NCBI RefSeq assembly: GCF_963678635.1
Contig: NC_087066.1
Coordinates: forward strand, 49,037,581-49,101,580
DNA from: Symsagittifera roscoffensis
Taxonomy: Eukaryota > Xenacoelomorpha > Acoela > Convolutidae
Length of the DNA stretch: 64,000 nucleotides
Reading direction: 5' to 3'
This document shows positions 30,456 to 42,577 of the stretch, piece after piece. Position 1 is the first letter of the stretch. Each line of letters starts with the position of its first letter. The position numbers were made by a program, and so were the translations under genes. The notes beneath the pieces are model-generated. The model was not told the DNA's origin, made no database searches, and was given only the letters and a program-made list of their open reading frames with translations.

Positions 30456-31299
30456 ACTGAGTGTCTGGATATCGGGTCTCTTCTTCTTCGTTGTAGGGAG
30501 TATTGAACCACTGTACCTTTTACCACCACTTGAGCTCTAGTAAAAATTTTCCCAAAATCCCTATCTTACTGTTCAAAACCCAAATACTGATCCCCCTGTA
30601 TTTGAAACCCTAAATTCCCCGCAGGTATCTTGTGATCACCTGTTCGTTAAAATACCAACAACAAAGTTTCACCAAAACGTAAAAATTTAAACTGGAAAAA
30701 TTTCAAAAACAGATGGATGAATTCTCCTGCAATTCAAGGTTGACCAATGTCAATCTTTGTCCGAAAAAATGTCTGGTACCCGATTGCCACGCGTTTTCCT
30801 CCCCCCTGCTAGCGATCTTATGGGGTATCACAAAAACGGTCTATGTCCGTTCCCCCCTACCGATCCGACCAGGGTACCTACCTTAACCTGGTTTTAATTT
30901 TGGATATCCGCATCTTATAACCAACGCGTGTGAATATCTAATGTAACTAAATCGACGATGCCGAACAATTAGTTACTCTAACGTGTCCCCCCTTTTTACA
31001 ACTTACAACCGCTAACCTCTAACTTAACCAGCCCCCCTGCTAACCTCCCCCCTCTTTAGCCCCCCTCTTAAGCCGAAAAATCCCTTAAGCGCCGGGTGCT
31101 AAACCTCTCGAGAGAAAACCGTAGACCTGTTTCCAGGCCTGCTTGTGCAAAAACTTCCTCAAAACAACGGGGCTCCGCTTATCCAATTTTTTACTTATCT
31201 CCTATAATGTAATGTGGATTCTAACGATACCCGCTGCCCAACTTGAGAACACTCCTGTGCATCCTCTTGTAGTGATCCTGTGCTGGTTGTCTCTGTTCT
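30456..31299 (-). other. Untranslated leader of element 1
   Basis: No coding signal. It holds several C-runs and is homologous, in opposite orientation, to about 34510-35400 of element 2. Confidence 0.55.
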
Positions 31300-31507
31300 G
31301 CACTTGAAAGCAGCACCACTTTCCCACTTGGCTGATCACCTCTTCCAGTCAAGTTTCCAGTGGGTTCAGCTCAGTACTTCTGAACCACTTTCCCACTCGG
31401 CTGGTCACCTCTTCCAGTCAAGTCTCCTAGTGGTCCGGTTCGATCCTTGTGAATCACTTTCCCACTCGACTGGTCACCTCTTCCAGTCAAGTCTCCTCGT
31501 AGTCCGG
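31300..31507. repeat. 69-bp tandem repeat, three copies, in the leader
   Basis: The word CCTCTTCCAGTCAAG recurs at a 69-bp period (near 31341, 31410 and 31479), flanked by CCACTTTCCCACTCGGCTGG-type sequence. The same triplet occurs in element 2 (about 34310-34510) and its copies. It keeps an ORF open in one frame because 69 is a multiple of three, which is probably fortuitous. Function unknown; a packaging or regulatory repeat is possible. Confidence 0.8.
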
Positions 31508-31941
31508 CTAGGTTGCAATCTATCTGAAAACCCTTAACAACGCCCCCCACTCGGGCACCTTATTGAAGTCACTGGTTTAAATTGCTAGATTGATCGAAAC
31601 GATCGGTCCTATAAAACAGTATGGGTATACTATTTAGTTAATATAAAGGTTTGATCCAAATGGTCCGGTATCAAAGTCACTGTCTTTTCGTTTTATGGTT
31701 TTTGTTCCTTTTTCTATATTTTTTCTTGTTTTTGTTTCCCTAGTTGCCCCCCTCTACTCGGTTAGCTAGGCCTCGTTCGGAGAGCGTACCAGGAAGTTTT
31801 ATCAAGTTTTCTTAAAACGCTATCACGGTACAACCGGAAGGCTTACACGTTCCCGCTGAACCGTACCACCGGTATTCTAGAATGGGCATGCAGCCCGGAG
31901 CTGTGTCAAGTGGGTTCGACTCCGTAGTCATGATGTCGTAA

Positions 31942-31959
31942 AAACACCCAGGAGCGCCA
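31942..31959 (-). promoter_or_regulatory. Primer binding site of element 1
   Basis: The minus strand reads TGGCGCTCCTGGGTGTTT, starting 13 nt after the 5' LTR end. Its complement, CACCCAGGAGCGCCA, looks like a tRNA 3' end. From memory, animal tRNA-Asn ends in similar sequence, so tRNA-Asn is the best guess. Element 2 has TGGCACTCCTGGGTG at the same place. Confidence 0.6.
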
Positions 31960-31972
31960 TAAAAAAACACTA

Positions 31973-32870
31973 TGTAACAGTCGCCTACTTCAGTCACATA
32001 TGAGACTTAAGAAAAATAGGCCCTATAACCATTGGCTCAAGAGTCAGGGACACTATCTCTTGTGTTTTTCTACCTGAAGAACGGTCGGAGCCAATTCAGT
32101 TCGCTTGCGACATGAGACTAGAACCCGTTACAGCTTAGAGGCTACTACCAAAATATCCCCCCACTCTAGAAAATAAGAACGTTCCCATACTTAGTTCTCA
32201 AAATACCCAAAATACACGAACGCCGTTAAAAACAGGGTCGGAACAATCCGTTAAGTTACTTTTTATTGGACAGTGGAACTTTGATCCATTTCAGATGGAT
32301 CAACCTAAAACTCGCCTTATCTCAAAATAACAATCATAAAACACACTCGAGAAAATTAAATTAGAGACTCACATGTTGATGCACTCGAGTACAAGGAGTA
32401 ATTAAATTGGTAAGCAACTCAAGAATTAGATAAAATAACTAGATAAGTTTAATACTGGTCAGTTTTGGTAACAGAAGTAAATTCTGACTCTAGAATTTGA
32501 GTTTTTGTTTGAACCATTGGGACACTCAAGCTGTCCACCTTTCCATTGAAGGTTCACTCTAGTTTGTTCCGAATAGTTGTTCTCTCTTCTTTTTATTATC
32601 TCTCCTCCTATTTCGGAATAAGACAGCTCTACTCGTGTCTTATTTTATATCTGGAAATTGCGAATAGCAATTTCCCGCTGTTCTATTCAAGCACTTTCCC
32701 GCAATTGTAAATCGGTCGTTCTGATTCTTCACTTTTTGTGTTTTCAGTTAGTGCGAAAAAACTGAGCATGACAGGCTCCATTCGAAATTTTGAAAATAAA
32801 AACTTCACTCGAAAATCACGTATTTTCATGTCCCTCAAGGTCAAACTTCCAGATATGACCGACTGGCACA
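31973..32870 (-). repeat. 5' LTR of element 1 (898 bp)
   Basis: TGTGCCAG...TGTTACA on the minus strand, matching the 3' LTR at 11503-12400. It contains a U3 segment of about 230 bp that element 2's LTR lacks. That segment holds two consecutive perfect 9-bp hairpins (32617-32644 and 32653-32675). Confidence 0.92.
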
Positions 32871-33170
32871 CGATTGTAGCTGTACAATCCATTCCGAAGA
32901 CTTCTCGAGAATTAGGAAGGGTATTGCGACGATTTTACCAGCTTTCCGAAAGGACGATAAGACCGCTCTTTGTCAAGGGTCTCGGCAAGGAAACTAACTC
33001 CATTTTAATAACTTTTAGCTTCCTGGAATGCCCCGAGTTGAATTTAATTAATATCGAATTCAATTTCAGAGTATGAGAAGCTAGGAGTCGAGGGAAAGGG
33101 TTGATCCATCTCCGATGGATATGATGATTTTTATCTACTGAACAAAAAACAATAGTAATATAATAAATAA
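32871..33170. other. 300-bp spacer between head-to-head elements
   Basis: The sequence between the 5' LTRs of element 1 and element 2, present in all three tandem copies. It carries TTGATCCATCTCCGATGGAT near 33103, resembling the conserved LTR hairpin, and an ORF fragment (SIPKTSRELGRVLRRFYQL) only vaguely like an RT connection region. It may be host sequence or an old retroelement relic. Confidence 0.5.
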
Positions 33171-33839
33171 TGTGCCAGTCGGTCATACCTTGAGGAACAC
33201 GAAAATACGTGGTTTTGGATTGTTGGATTGAAGTTTTACTTTTCAAAAATTCGAATGGAGACAGTGATTACAAAAGAAGATCGGAATCTAGCTGAACCAG
33301 AGTGAGCCTTCGGTGGAAAGGTGGACAACCGAAGTGTCCCAATGGTCCAGAACCAAAACTCCATTCTTGAGATAAAACTTGTTCGATTAGAACTTATTGA
33401 ATTAAACTTAATTCCCCGATCGTTCTCAAGTTGCTTACTAATTTAGTTACCTCTAGTTCTCGAGTGTGCTGCTATGTAAGTACCTAGTTGAGGTATGGCG
33501 AGTTTTAGGTTGATCCATCTGAAATGGATCAAAGTTCCACTGTCTAACAAAAAATAACTTAACGGATTGTTCCGACCCTGTTTTTAACGGCGTTCGTGTT
33601 TTTTGGGTATCTCGAGACCTAAATATGGGGACGTTCTTATTTTCTAGAGTGGCGGGATATTTTGGTAGTGGCCTCTAAGCTGTAACGGGTTCTAGTCTCA
33701 TGTCGCAAGCGAACCGAATTGGCTCCGACCGTTTTGAGATAGAAAAACACAAGAGATAGTGTCCCTGACTCTTGAGCCAATGGTTATAGAGCCTATTTTT
33801 CTTAAGCCTCATATGTGACCGAAGTAGGCGACTGTTACA
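33171..33839 (+). repeat. 5' LTR of element 2, copy 1 (669 bp)
   Basis: TGTGCCAGTC...TGTTACA on the plus strand. Related to element 1's LTR but about 230 bp shorter in U3, with roughly 45 bp of different sequence at that place. It retains the TTGATCCAT/ATGGATCAA-type hairpin. The PBS follows at 33851-33868. Confidence 0.9.
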
Positions 33840-33850
33840 TAGTGTTTTTA

Positions 33851-33868
33851 TGGCACTCCTGGGTGTTT
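33851..33868 (+). promoter_or_regulatory. Primer binding site of element 2, copy 1
   Basis: TGGCACTCCTGGGTGTTT, 11 nt after the LTR. It differs from element 1's site by G to A at position five, so it would pair less perfectly with the same tRNA. Confidence 0.55.
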
Positions 33869-34309
33869 TCACGACATCATGACTACGGAGTCGAACCCAC
33901 TTGACACAGCTCCGGGCTGCATGCCCATTCTAGAATACCGGTGGTACGGTTCAGCGGGAACGTGTAAACCTTCCGGTTGTACCGTGATAGCTTTTTAAGA
34001 AAACTTGAGAAAACTTCCTGGTTCGCTCTCCGAACGAGGCTTAGCTAACCGAGTAAGGGGGGTAACTAGGAGGACAAAAACAAGAAAAAAGTATAGAAAA
34101 AGGAACAAAAACCATAAAACAAAAAATGACAGCGACTTCGATACCAGATTAGTTGGATCAAACCTTTACATTAATTAAATAGTATACCCATACTATTTTA
34201 TAAGACCGATCGTTTCGATCAATATAGCAATCTAAACCAGCGACTTCAATAGGGTGCCCAAGTGGGGGGCGTTGTTAAGGGTTTTCAGATAGCTTGCAAC
34301 CTAGCCGGA

Positions 34310-34510
34310 CCTCTAGGAGACTTGACTGGAAGAGGTGACCAGCCGAGTGGTAAAGTGGTTCACAAGGACAGAACCGGACCACTAGGAGACTTGACTGGAA
34401 GAGGTGACCAGCCGAGTGGGAAAGTGGTTCACAAGGACTGAGCTGAACCGCTAGGAAACTTGACTGGAAGAGGTGACCAGCCAAGTGGGAAGGTGGTGCT
34501 GGTGTCAAGT
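34310..34510. repeat. 69-bp tandem repeat in the leader of element 2, copy 1
   Basis: Three units with GACTTGACTGGAAGAGGTGA near 34319, 34389 and 34458; the inverse of the element 1 repeat at 31300-31507. It is repeated in the other two tandem copies (about 43717-43917 and 53119-53319). Confidence 0.75.
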
Positions 34511-35403
34511 GCAGTGCACGTCAAGGGGACAACCAGCACGGGATCGCTACAACAAGAAGAGGACGCACAGGGGTGTTCTCATATTGGGCAAACGGGTATC
34601 GTTAAAATCCACATTACATTATAGGAAATAAGTGTAAAATTGGATGAGCGGAGCCCCATTGTTTTGAGGAAGTTTTTACACAAGCAGGCCTGGAAACAGG
34701 TCTACGGTTTTCTCTCGAGAGTTTTAGCACCCGGCGCTTAAGGGATTTTTCGGCTTAAGAGGGGGGCTAAAGAGTGGGGAAGGTTAGAAGGGGGGCTGGT
34801 TAAGTTAGAGGTTGGCGGTTGTAAATTGTAAAAAGGGGGGACACATTAGAGTAACTAATTGTTCGGCATCGTCGATTTAGTTTTATTAGATACTTACACG
34901 CGTTGGTTATAAGGAGCGGATATCCAAATTTAACATCGAGTTAAGGTAGGTACCCTGGTCGGACCGGTAGGGGGGAACGGACATAGACAGTTTTTGTGAT
35001 ACCCCATAAGATCGCTAGCAGGGGGGAGGAAAACGCGTGGCAGTCGGGTACCAGACATTTTTCGGACAAAGGTTGACATCAGTCAGCTTTGAATTTTAGG
35101 TGGGTTCATCTCTCTGTTTTTATAATTTTTCCTGTTTAAATTTTTACGTTATAGTGAAAATTTGTTGTTGGTATTTGAACGAACAGGTGATCACAAGATA
35201 CCTGCGAAGAAGTTGGGGTTTCAAACAGCCTGAAACAACGAGAGGGAGATAAATACAGGGGGGTCAGTATTTGGATTTTGGCCATTAAGATAGGGATTTT
35301 GGGAAAGTTTTTACTAGAGCTCAAGTGGTGGTACACGGTACAGTGGTTCTTAAAAGTCCCCACAACGAAGAAGAAGAGATCCTACTATCCAGACACTTAG
35401 TGA

Positions 35404-36250
35404 CAAGTCTTGGGACAGTACCGAAGAAGTCTTGGGACATTGCAGTCTGGGGACGGTCTTGGAGCAGTACAGTCTTGGGACAGTCTGGGGACAGTGTAGT
35501 CTTGGGAAAGTCTTGGGACGGTGCAGTCTTGGGACAGTCTTGGGCCAGAGCAGTCTTGGTACGACATAGTCTTGGGACACTGGTCTTGGGACAGTAGTCT
35601 TGGGAGGACAGCAGTCTTGGGACAGTGGTCTTGGGACAGTGGTCTTGGGACAGTGGTCTTGGGACAGTGGTCTTGAGACACTGGTCTTGGGACAGTGGTC
35701 TTGGGACAGTGGTCTTGGGACAGTGGTCTTGGGACAGTGGTCTTGGGACAGTGGTCTTGGGACAGTGGTCTTGGGACAGTGGTCTTGGGACAGTGGTCTT
35801 GCGACAGTGGTCTTGCGACAGTGGTCTTGGGACAGTGGTCTTGGGACAGTGGTCTTGGGACACTGGTCTTGGGACAGTAGTCTTGGGACAGTAGTCTTGG
35901 GACAGCAGTCTTGGGACAGTAGTCTTGGGACAGTAGTCTTGGGACAGTATTCTTAGGGCAAGGGTCTTGGGACAGTAGTCTTGGGACAGTGGTCTTGGGA
36001 CACTAGTCTTGGGACAGTAGTCTTAGGGCTTGGAACAGTAGTCTTGGGACAGTGGTCTTGGGACACTAGTCTTGGGACAGTAGTCTTAGGGCAAGGGTCT
36101 TGGGACACTAGTCTTGGGACAGTGGTCTTGGGACACTAGTCTTGGGACAGTAGTCTTGGGACAGTCGTCTTAGGGCAAGGGTCTTGGGACAGTGGTCTTG
36201 GGACACTAACAAGAAGTACTGGGCCAGCACTGAATAGTCTTGGGACAGTC
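35404..36250. repeat. 14-bp minisatellite in the leader of element 2, copy 1
   Basis: Units of the type CTTGGGACAGTGGT, about 60 in tandem. The right half contains higher-order groups marked by CTTAGGGCAAGGGT. Open frames here (repeats of SWDSGLGTVVLGQW in 14-residue periods) are a by-product of the unit. Confidence 0.9.
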
Positions 36251-36530
36251 GAGAGGAAGTCTTGGAACCGTATAAAGAAGGGGGTGACGGTAATAAAGAG
36301 TACTAAGACAGGTTGAAGTAACCAATCGCAAAATTAAATTTTCTGACTAGTCCTAAAGATCCGGTATTGTGGGGATCAAGAACATATAGAATTTTCAAAA
36401 AGCTTAGGAAACGTTGTTTTTATTAAATTGTAAATTTATTTTTATTAATTTTGTCAAAAGAGATTTTAACCTTTGAGTGGAATTTTGTATATAGTAATAC
36501 TGTAATTAGGAACAATTGTAAATAAAAATA

Positions 36531-37628
36531 ATGAGGCGGAGCAGGGTACCGGTGGCTGAAAAAAGATCTACTGGATCAAGGACAAAATATAACTCGTCGC
36601 TACGTAAAACGACATCAATGGGCCCAAAGATAACAAAGAAGAACTTTTCAGTTAGCATGGTCAACACAAGGAGTAATACAGAGAACACAACAAAAGAGGG
36701 CACGGAAGGGAAACAAGCGGAACCCGCCATCGAGATTGACCTAGAAACACCAGACCAGAGTGTGGATGAGGTGGAAGAGAAGACGACGGAGTCAACACCG
36801 ATGCCGAATGCTGAAGGACCAAATCCAAAGTCCATGGAGTTCTCACCGATAGACAATGTGGAAGACACAACAGGCAACACGCCAGAAACGGTGAAGGACA
36901 AGTCTCAAGCAAAAAGGACGTCTTTTACTGAAAGATTGGCGAGAATGGTCGGGATGAAGTCGAGAGACGCAGCAGCGGAAGAACCGAAAGCCGAGAAAGG
37001 CAAAACATTCGGAACAGTTTCCACGAAAACGACAGACACCGACCAAAACGAAGACCAGATTAGACCAGGAACAGCAGCCAACAACAGGGCAGCAGCTGAC
37101 CATGAAACAACTATTTTTGAGCTAGGCGATTTGATGGCAAAGCTAGATCAGATCGACAAGAAACTGAAGCACAGCGAGGAGGATAGAGATGTGATAAGGA
37201 AAGAATTAAGAAACAACAAACATGAGTACCTGGACAGTTATTTCAATCTAGCGAAAGCGACAGAGGAAAGGCTTCGGCAGATGTCGGACAAGGTAGATAC
37301 CACTGATGGAGAGCGAGACAAGAACATCAAAAAAGACATGCAAGAAATGAAGCAACGATATGACGCAGTGAACAGCAAGTTGGGAAGTTTGGAAACGAGA
37401 ATGGATACGATGAGTAGGGACCAGGCTGAGAGTTCATGTGCAATACAGGCAAAATTAGACGCCATCTTGAGGAACTCAACGTCACAGGACAGGCCAGCAG
37501 CGGAGCGAACGCAAGGCAATAGAGTTGACTTCGTGGAACCACAACGGAACAAACGGCAGTCAACACCATTACCATTACCCCGGGATGCCGCGAGTACAGC
37601 ACCGGGGGGGGGGGCAAAGCGATTATGA
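36531..37628 (+). pseudogene. gag: Gag N-terminal part, element 2, copy 1
   Basis: ATG 36531 opens MRRSRVPVAEK, followed by a disordered region and the coiled coil (KLDQIDKKLKHSEEDRDV). The frame runs to a poly-G tract near 37603-37613. The tract has 11 G here and 12 in copy 2, so the reading frame is lost (ends GGGAKRL) soon afterwards. Confidence 0.85.
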
Positions 37629-37772
37629 AAAGTGGAACAGCAAACACAACGAGTGGTCCAGGGGACTCCACGACTCACAACAACGTGGGACCGGATGTCA
37701 TGACATGGGCAAGCACCTGGGAAACGATGAACAGGACACTAGAAGCCTTCGCCACAAGGAACACCGACTCGA

Positions 37773-38699
37773 GTGACAGAGGAAGCAACAAATCCAGGAA
37801 AAATTTCAAAAACACCGAAAGAATTCAAGGATGATTCAGATGGATGCATTGACACTTGGGTAGAGGTCATGAGGATGCACTTGGAACAAGATAACTTGAA
37901 CGATGAGAGGCAAGCATACACAGCGATACTAAGCAACTTGGAAGGCACAGCATTGAAATGCGTGGTTGCGAAGAAGGAGGAGGAACGCGACACTGCGGAT
38001 AAAATCTTCGAGATATTGTTAAATCGATTCGGGTCAGGCATGAAAGGTCATCAAGCGATGATGCGATTTGAAAAGAGAAGGCAAAGGGACGATGAATCGA
38101 TAGACAGGTTCCTAGATGATCTTGAGAGCTTGAGACGAAGGAGTGACCCGGAAGAGTCCACCAATAGAAGGAACTTTAGCATCACCTCAAAGTTCATTGA
38201 TGGGTTAAAGAGTGATGACTTGAGAACAATGTTAGCAACTTACTATACATTGTCGAAAGACAGTGCACCGACTCCAGAAGAGATGAGACAGAAGTCAAGA
38301 GAGTACATGCTAATGAAACCCAAAAAGTACTCGTATTCAGATAACAGGAATACGCAAGGGGGGAATCAACCACAAAGGTCGTCATGGTACAAGCCCAGAG
38401 ATGACATGGACAAACGTAGATCATGCGCAAACTGCGGGTCAGCTGATCATCACGTGGCAGATTGCACAACATACAAGCAGGGCATGAAGAGTCTGGGGTA
38501 CGCACCAGATGAGGAGGACATGAGCCAGATGGAAGAACACGAGTACTATAGTGGCTTAATCATCAAGATAGGTGCAAGATGTTTCTTCTGCAATCAGGAA
38601 GGGCACTTTAGGATGGATTGTCCTTTGTTTTGGGAGGCGGTCAAGAACCCTAGTCACCCCAAACATAAATTGGCATTAGCGGCGGTGCAGAATCAGTAA
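37773..38699 (+). pseudogene. gag: Gag capsid/nucleocapsid part, element 2, copy 1
   Basis: Frame with the capsid helices and both C-x2-C-x4-H-x4-C knuckles. The coordinates mark the open frame, not a true start. It is one nucleotide out of phase with the upstream part because of a one-base insertion near 37810 compared with element 1. It ends in TAA at 38697-38699, where element 1 has an arginine codon. Confidence 0.85.
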
Positions 38700-40995
38700 A
38701 ATAGACAAACCGAGTTTGAAGCAAAAAACTTAGAAGCACCGAGTACGGAACTGCCAACGAAGACAGTAAAGGCGGTAACGCAGGCTAACAATGCGATAGA
38801 GGCCACGGCCAAGAATGCCCTAGAGATAAATTATGAAAAAGCGGCGTCAGAGGCGATCAACAAGGTGAAACAGGATCTAGCAACAAAGGAAATAGAACAA
38901 CGACTGAAGCAAGAGATCGAAAGAGAGAAAATGAACGAGGCATTAGGTTGCTCGCAGTCAATATCAGAGGCTGTAGCGGGGTCGACAAGAAATGGAAACT
39001 GTTACACTGTAAAGATGGTCACAGGAAAGCCATTTGGCATAACAAAGATTGGGGCAAGGATAATGTCAATAATCACTGTGGGCGGCCATGAGGTTACGAG
39101 AAACTTGAGCGAACCCAGCGACCAGACAATAATGCACATTGATGTGTACGCAGATTACTTGAGTGGTATAAGCCCGCTAACGACTTCTAGAGCATTGAGG
39201 GCACTATTCACAAGAGGGGGTAGCAAGTCAGTCCGAGTTGATAACAGGTACACAGAAGCTTATGGTCCGCATGAGTTGATGCTAAATATAGATGGGATCA
39301 ACATCTATACGAAAACAATGATAATATGTGATGAAGATCTTGTAGGGCAGATCTACGTAGGAAAAGAAGAGTTGAAAGTGAGATCGATTGGACACTGCGC
39401 CATGCTTGAGGAAGATGCAATGCACATCGGGACAGAGTAGATTTATCAGCACATGTGCTCGACATAAGTGGCAAGAAGACTCAGTTACGTGGGTTACTTG
39501 ATACGGGAGCGGTCTGGAGTGTTATACCAATCGAAACTTGGGAACGAATGGGCTTCAACAAAAATGACTTGATAGACTAGAGAAAACGGTTGTCAGCTGC
39601 AAACAAAGGGGCGCTGCGGGTGCTGGGCAGAACGCCAATAATAGCCCTAAATCTGGGGGAACGCAACCTGTGGATGAGCTTTCTTGTGGTAGAAAACCTA
39701 GATGAGTCTGACCAATTCATTTTAGGCAGGGACTTCATCAGGAACTTCGATGTAACGATTGATCTAAACGACGCAATGTTCAGGATACGGAACCCGGATA
39801 GGAGGTACGCAATTAAACCGGTAAATTTAATAATGGCGAATGAGAACAAAGCACCGGTATTCTTGAGTAGGAGGGTGAGGCTAAAGGCGAACGAAGCGGC
39901 GATTGTAAGCTTGCGAATGAAAAATTACAATGAACTAAGTGACAACAAGCAAGTATGCATAGTCCCAAATCCAAATAGTCAAAGTGCTGCTGTTTTAGGA
40001 AGATCCTTCTCGATAAGAGCGGTCTCTGCGTCAGTGTCTTGTTGAATACTCTTGACATACCAATCACGATACAGAGGGGGAGGAAGCTGAGATATGCCTT
40101 ACCCGTAAAAACTCGATATGAAATGACTGAAAACCAAAAACAAAATGAAGTTGTTGATTGTCCCAATCATAGGGACAAAATTTGTATCATGAGACGATTG
40201 AAGAAAATAAAAGGTTCATCAGGTCTTGTGAAATCACTTAAGTCAGAGACAGACGATGGGCTATCGAGCTGTTCGAATTTTCCGGAACGGCCCACACTAG
40301 ATGAAATGCAGAGTGATAAACCGGTCCTACCGGAAATTGAACATTTAAGAGGCAAGATAACGGACGAACAGCTCGAATCCATCAAGGACGTAATAGAGCG
40401 GAACGAGGAAGTTTTTTCGAGACATGAGCATGAAATAGAACTTGAGGAAAATGCGGTACCGCACAGGGAGGGGGCGAGGCGCATGACCCCACACAAATCG
40501 GATGCGTGTAGAAAAGAGATCGAAACGCTACTAGAGTATGATATGACAGAATCATCTGTAGTGATGGCCAAAAAGAAAGGCGACCAATTGAGGTTTTGTT
40601 GTGACTTTCGATACCTGAACTCCGTCACGGTGAAGGATGCCTATCCCATACCTAGGATTGATGAGAGCCTCTCGAAGTTAGGTGATGCAAAGTTTTTTAC
40701 GACTCTTGATTTAGGTTCGGCCTTCTGGCAAGTACCGCTCAGGAAGCAGGACAGGAACAAGACAGGGTTCGCCTGCGAGTTGCGTCTGTTTCAATGGAAA
40801 CGGATGCCGTTTGGTCTTTGCAATGCCACCGCCACTTTTCAGCTGTTGATGGCACACGCGCTGAGAGGTTTGACGAAGAAGTACGGCAATCTGGTAATGT
40901 GCTATGTGGATGACGTGGTAATAGCGACGCCCACACTAGAAGACCACATTGAGAGACTTGGGCACCTTATTGAAGTCACTGGTTTAAATTGCTAG
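38700..40995 (+). pseudogene. pol: Truncated Pol (protease-RT), element 2, copy 1
   Basis: Same order as element 1 Pol. There is a frameshift/stop near 39438, then the protease LLDTGA region, a TAG near 39578, a further frameshift near 40015, and then an intact 318-codon RT stretch (40039-40995). RT keeps Y-V-D-D. Codons after about 40960 (GHLIEVTGLNC) come from the tandem junction, not from Pol. RNase H and integrase are absent. Confidence 0.85.
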
Positions 40996-41379
40996 ATTGA
41001 TCGAAACGATCGGTCCTATAAAACAGTATGGGTATACTATTTAGTTAATATAAAGGTTTGATCCAAATGGTCCGGTATCAAAGTCACTGTCTTTTCGTTT
41101 TATGGTTTTTGTTCCTTTTTCTATATTTTTTCTTGTTTTTGTTTCCCTAGTTGCCCCCCTCTACTCGGTTAGCTAGGCCTCGTTCGGAGAGCGTACCAGG
41201 AAGTTTTATCAAGTTTTCTTAAAACGCTATCACGGTACAACCGGAAGGCTTACACGTTCCCGCTGAACCGTACCACCGGTATTCTAGAATGGGCATGCAG
41301 CCCGGAGCTGTGTCAAGTGGGTTCGACTCCGTAGTCATGATGTCGTAAAAACACCCAGAAGCGCCATAAAAAAACACTA

Positions 41380-42277
41380 TGTAACAGTCGCCTACTTCAG
41401 TCACATATGAGACTTAAGAAAAATAGGCCCTATAACCATTGGCTCAAGAGTCAGGGACACTATCTCTTGTGTTTTTCTACCTGAAGAACGGTCGGAGCCA
41501 ATTCAGTTCGCTTGCGACATGAGACTAGAACCCGTTACAGCTTAGAGGCTACTACCAAAATATCCCCCCACTCTAGAAAATAAGAACGTTCCCATACTTA
41601 GGTCTCAAAATACCCAAAATACACGAACGCCGTTAAAAACAGGGTCGGAACAATCCGTTAAGTTACTTTTTATTGGACAGTGGAACTTTGATCCATTTCA
41701 GATGGATCAACCTAAAACTCGCCTTATCTCAAAATAACAATCATAAAACACACTCGAGAAAATTAAATTAGAGACTCACATGTTGATGCACTCGAGTACA
41801 AGGAGTAATTAAATTGGTAAGCAACTCAAGAATTAGATAAAATAACTAGATAAGTTTAATACTGGTCAGTTTTGGTAACAGAATTAAATTCTGACTCTAG
41901 AATTTGAGTTTTTGTTTGAACCATTGGGACACTCAAGCTGTCCACCTTTCCATTGAAGGTTCACTCTAGTTTGTTCCGAATAGTTGTTCTCTCTTCTTTT
42001 TATTATCTCTCCTCCTATTTCGGAATAAGACAGCTCTACTCGTGTCTTATTTTATATCTGGAAATTGCGAATAGCAATTTCCCGCTGTTCTATTCAAGCA
42101 CTTTCCCGCAATTGTAAATCGGTCGTTCTGATTCTTCACTTTTTGTGTTTTCAGTTAGTGCGAAAAAACTGAGCATGACAGGCTCCATTCGAAATTTTGA
42201 AAATAAAAACTTCACTCGAAAATCACGTATTTTCATGTCCCTCAAGGTCAAACTTCCAGATATGACCGACTGGCACA
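41380..42277 (-). repeat. 5' LTR of element 1, copy inside tandem unit 2
   Basis: 898 bp, same ends as 31973-32870. It is followed on its minus-strand downstream side by only about 420 bp of leader before the junction, so it is an orphan LTR. Confidence 0.9.
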
Positions 42278-42577
42278 CGATTGTAGCTGTACAATCCATT
42301 CCGAAGACTTCTCGAGAATTAGGAAGGGTATTGCGACGATTTTACCAGCTTTCCGAAAGGACGATAAGACCGCTCTTTGTCAAGGGTCTCGGCAAGGAAA
42401 CTAACTCCATTTTAATAACTTTTAGCTTCCTGGAATGCCCCGAGTTGAATTTAATTAATATCGAATTCAATTTCAGAGTATGAGAAGCTAGGAGTCGAGG
42501 GAAAGGGTTGATCCATCTCCGATGGATATGATGATTTTTATCTACTGAACAAAAAACAATAGTAATATAATAAATAA

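Larger units (their letters stand above)
11503..32870 (-). mobile_element. Element 1: giant Ty3/Gypsy-type LTR retrotransposon, 21,368 bp
   Basis: Both LTRs are 898 bp and read TGTGCCAG...TGTTACA on the minus strand. By eye they differ at about 20 positions (roughly 2%), so the insertion is not brand new. The order on the minus strand is 5' LTR, PBS, a leader of about 2.4 kb with tandem repeats, Gag, and Pol (protease, RT, RNase H, integrase, macro-like domain). Coiled-coil/SGNH-hydrolase, 807-aa and roughly 1000-aa ORFs follow, then the PPT and 3' LTR. The RT-RNase H-integrase order places it with Ty3/Gypsy. The only flank match is CGA on both sides, too short to count as a clear target duplication. 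Several nonsense codons and frameshifts make it non-autonomous as it stands. Confidence 0.9.
31553..40959. repeat. Tandem unit, copy 1 (9407 bp)
   Basis: Contains part of element 1's leader, its 5' LTR, the spacer, and element 2 from its 5' LTR to the RT gene. It ends inside RT just after the YVDD region, where GAGAGACTTG joins GGGCACCTTATTG, a sequence that first occurs at 31553 in element 1's leader. Only about one base of junction homology is visible. Copies 1 and 2 differ by a handful of bases. Confidence 0.93.

Noticed and set aside
29882-30540. Several overlapping long ORFs on both strands over the 14-bp repeats (and their counterparts at 35325-35956, 44732-45363, 54134-55304)
   Set aside because: A 14-bp unit without stops keeps frames open automatically. 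The peptides are pure repeats with no start context or conservation beyond the DNA unit.
31895-31930. tRNA B-box-like GGGTTCGACTCCG in the leader of element 1
   Set aside because: No acceptor stem, D-arm or anticodon arm could be fitted around it; treated as chance.
32738-33076. RT-connection-like peptide in the spacer
   Set aside because: Similarity is limited to a few spaced residues over about 40 positions, and half of the ORF is LTR sequence. Too weak to call.
35404-36250. Array could be taken for a CRISPR
   Set aside because: Units are contiguous 14-mers without unique spacers, in a eukaryotic retroelement leader, and there are no cas genes.
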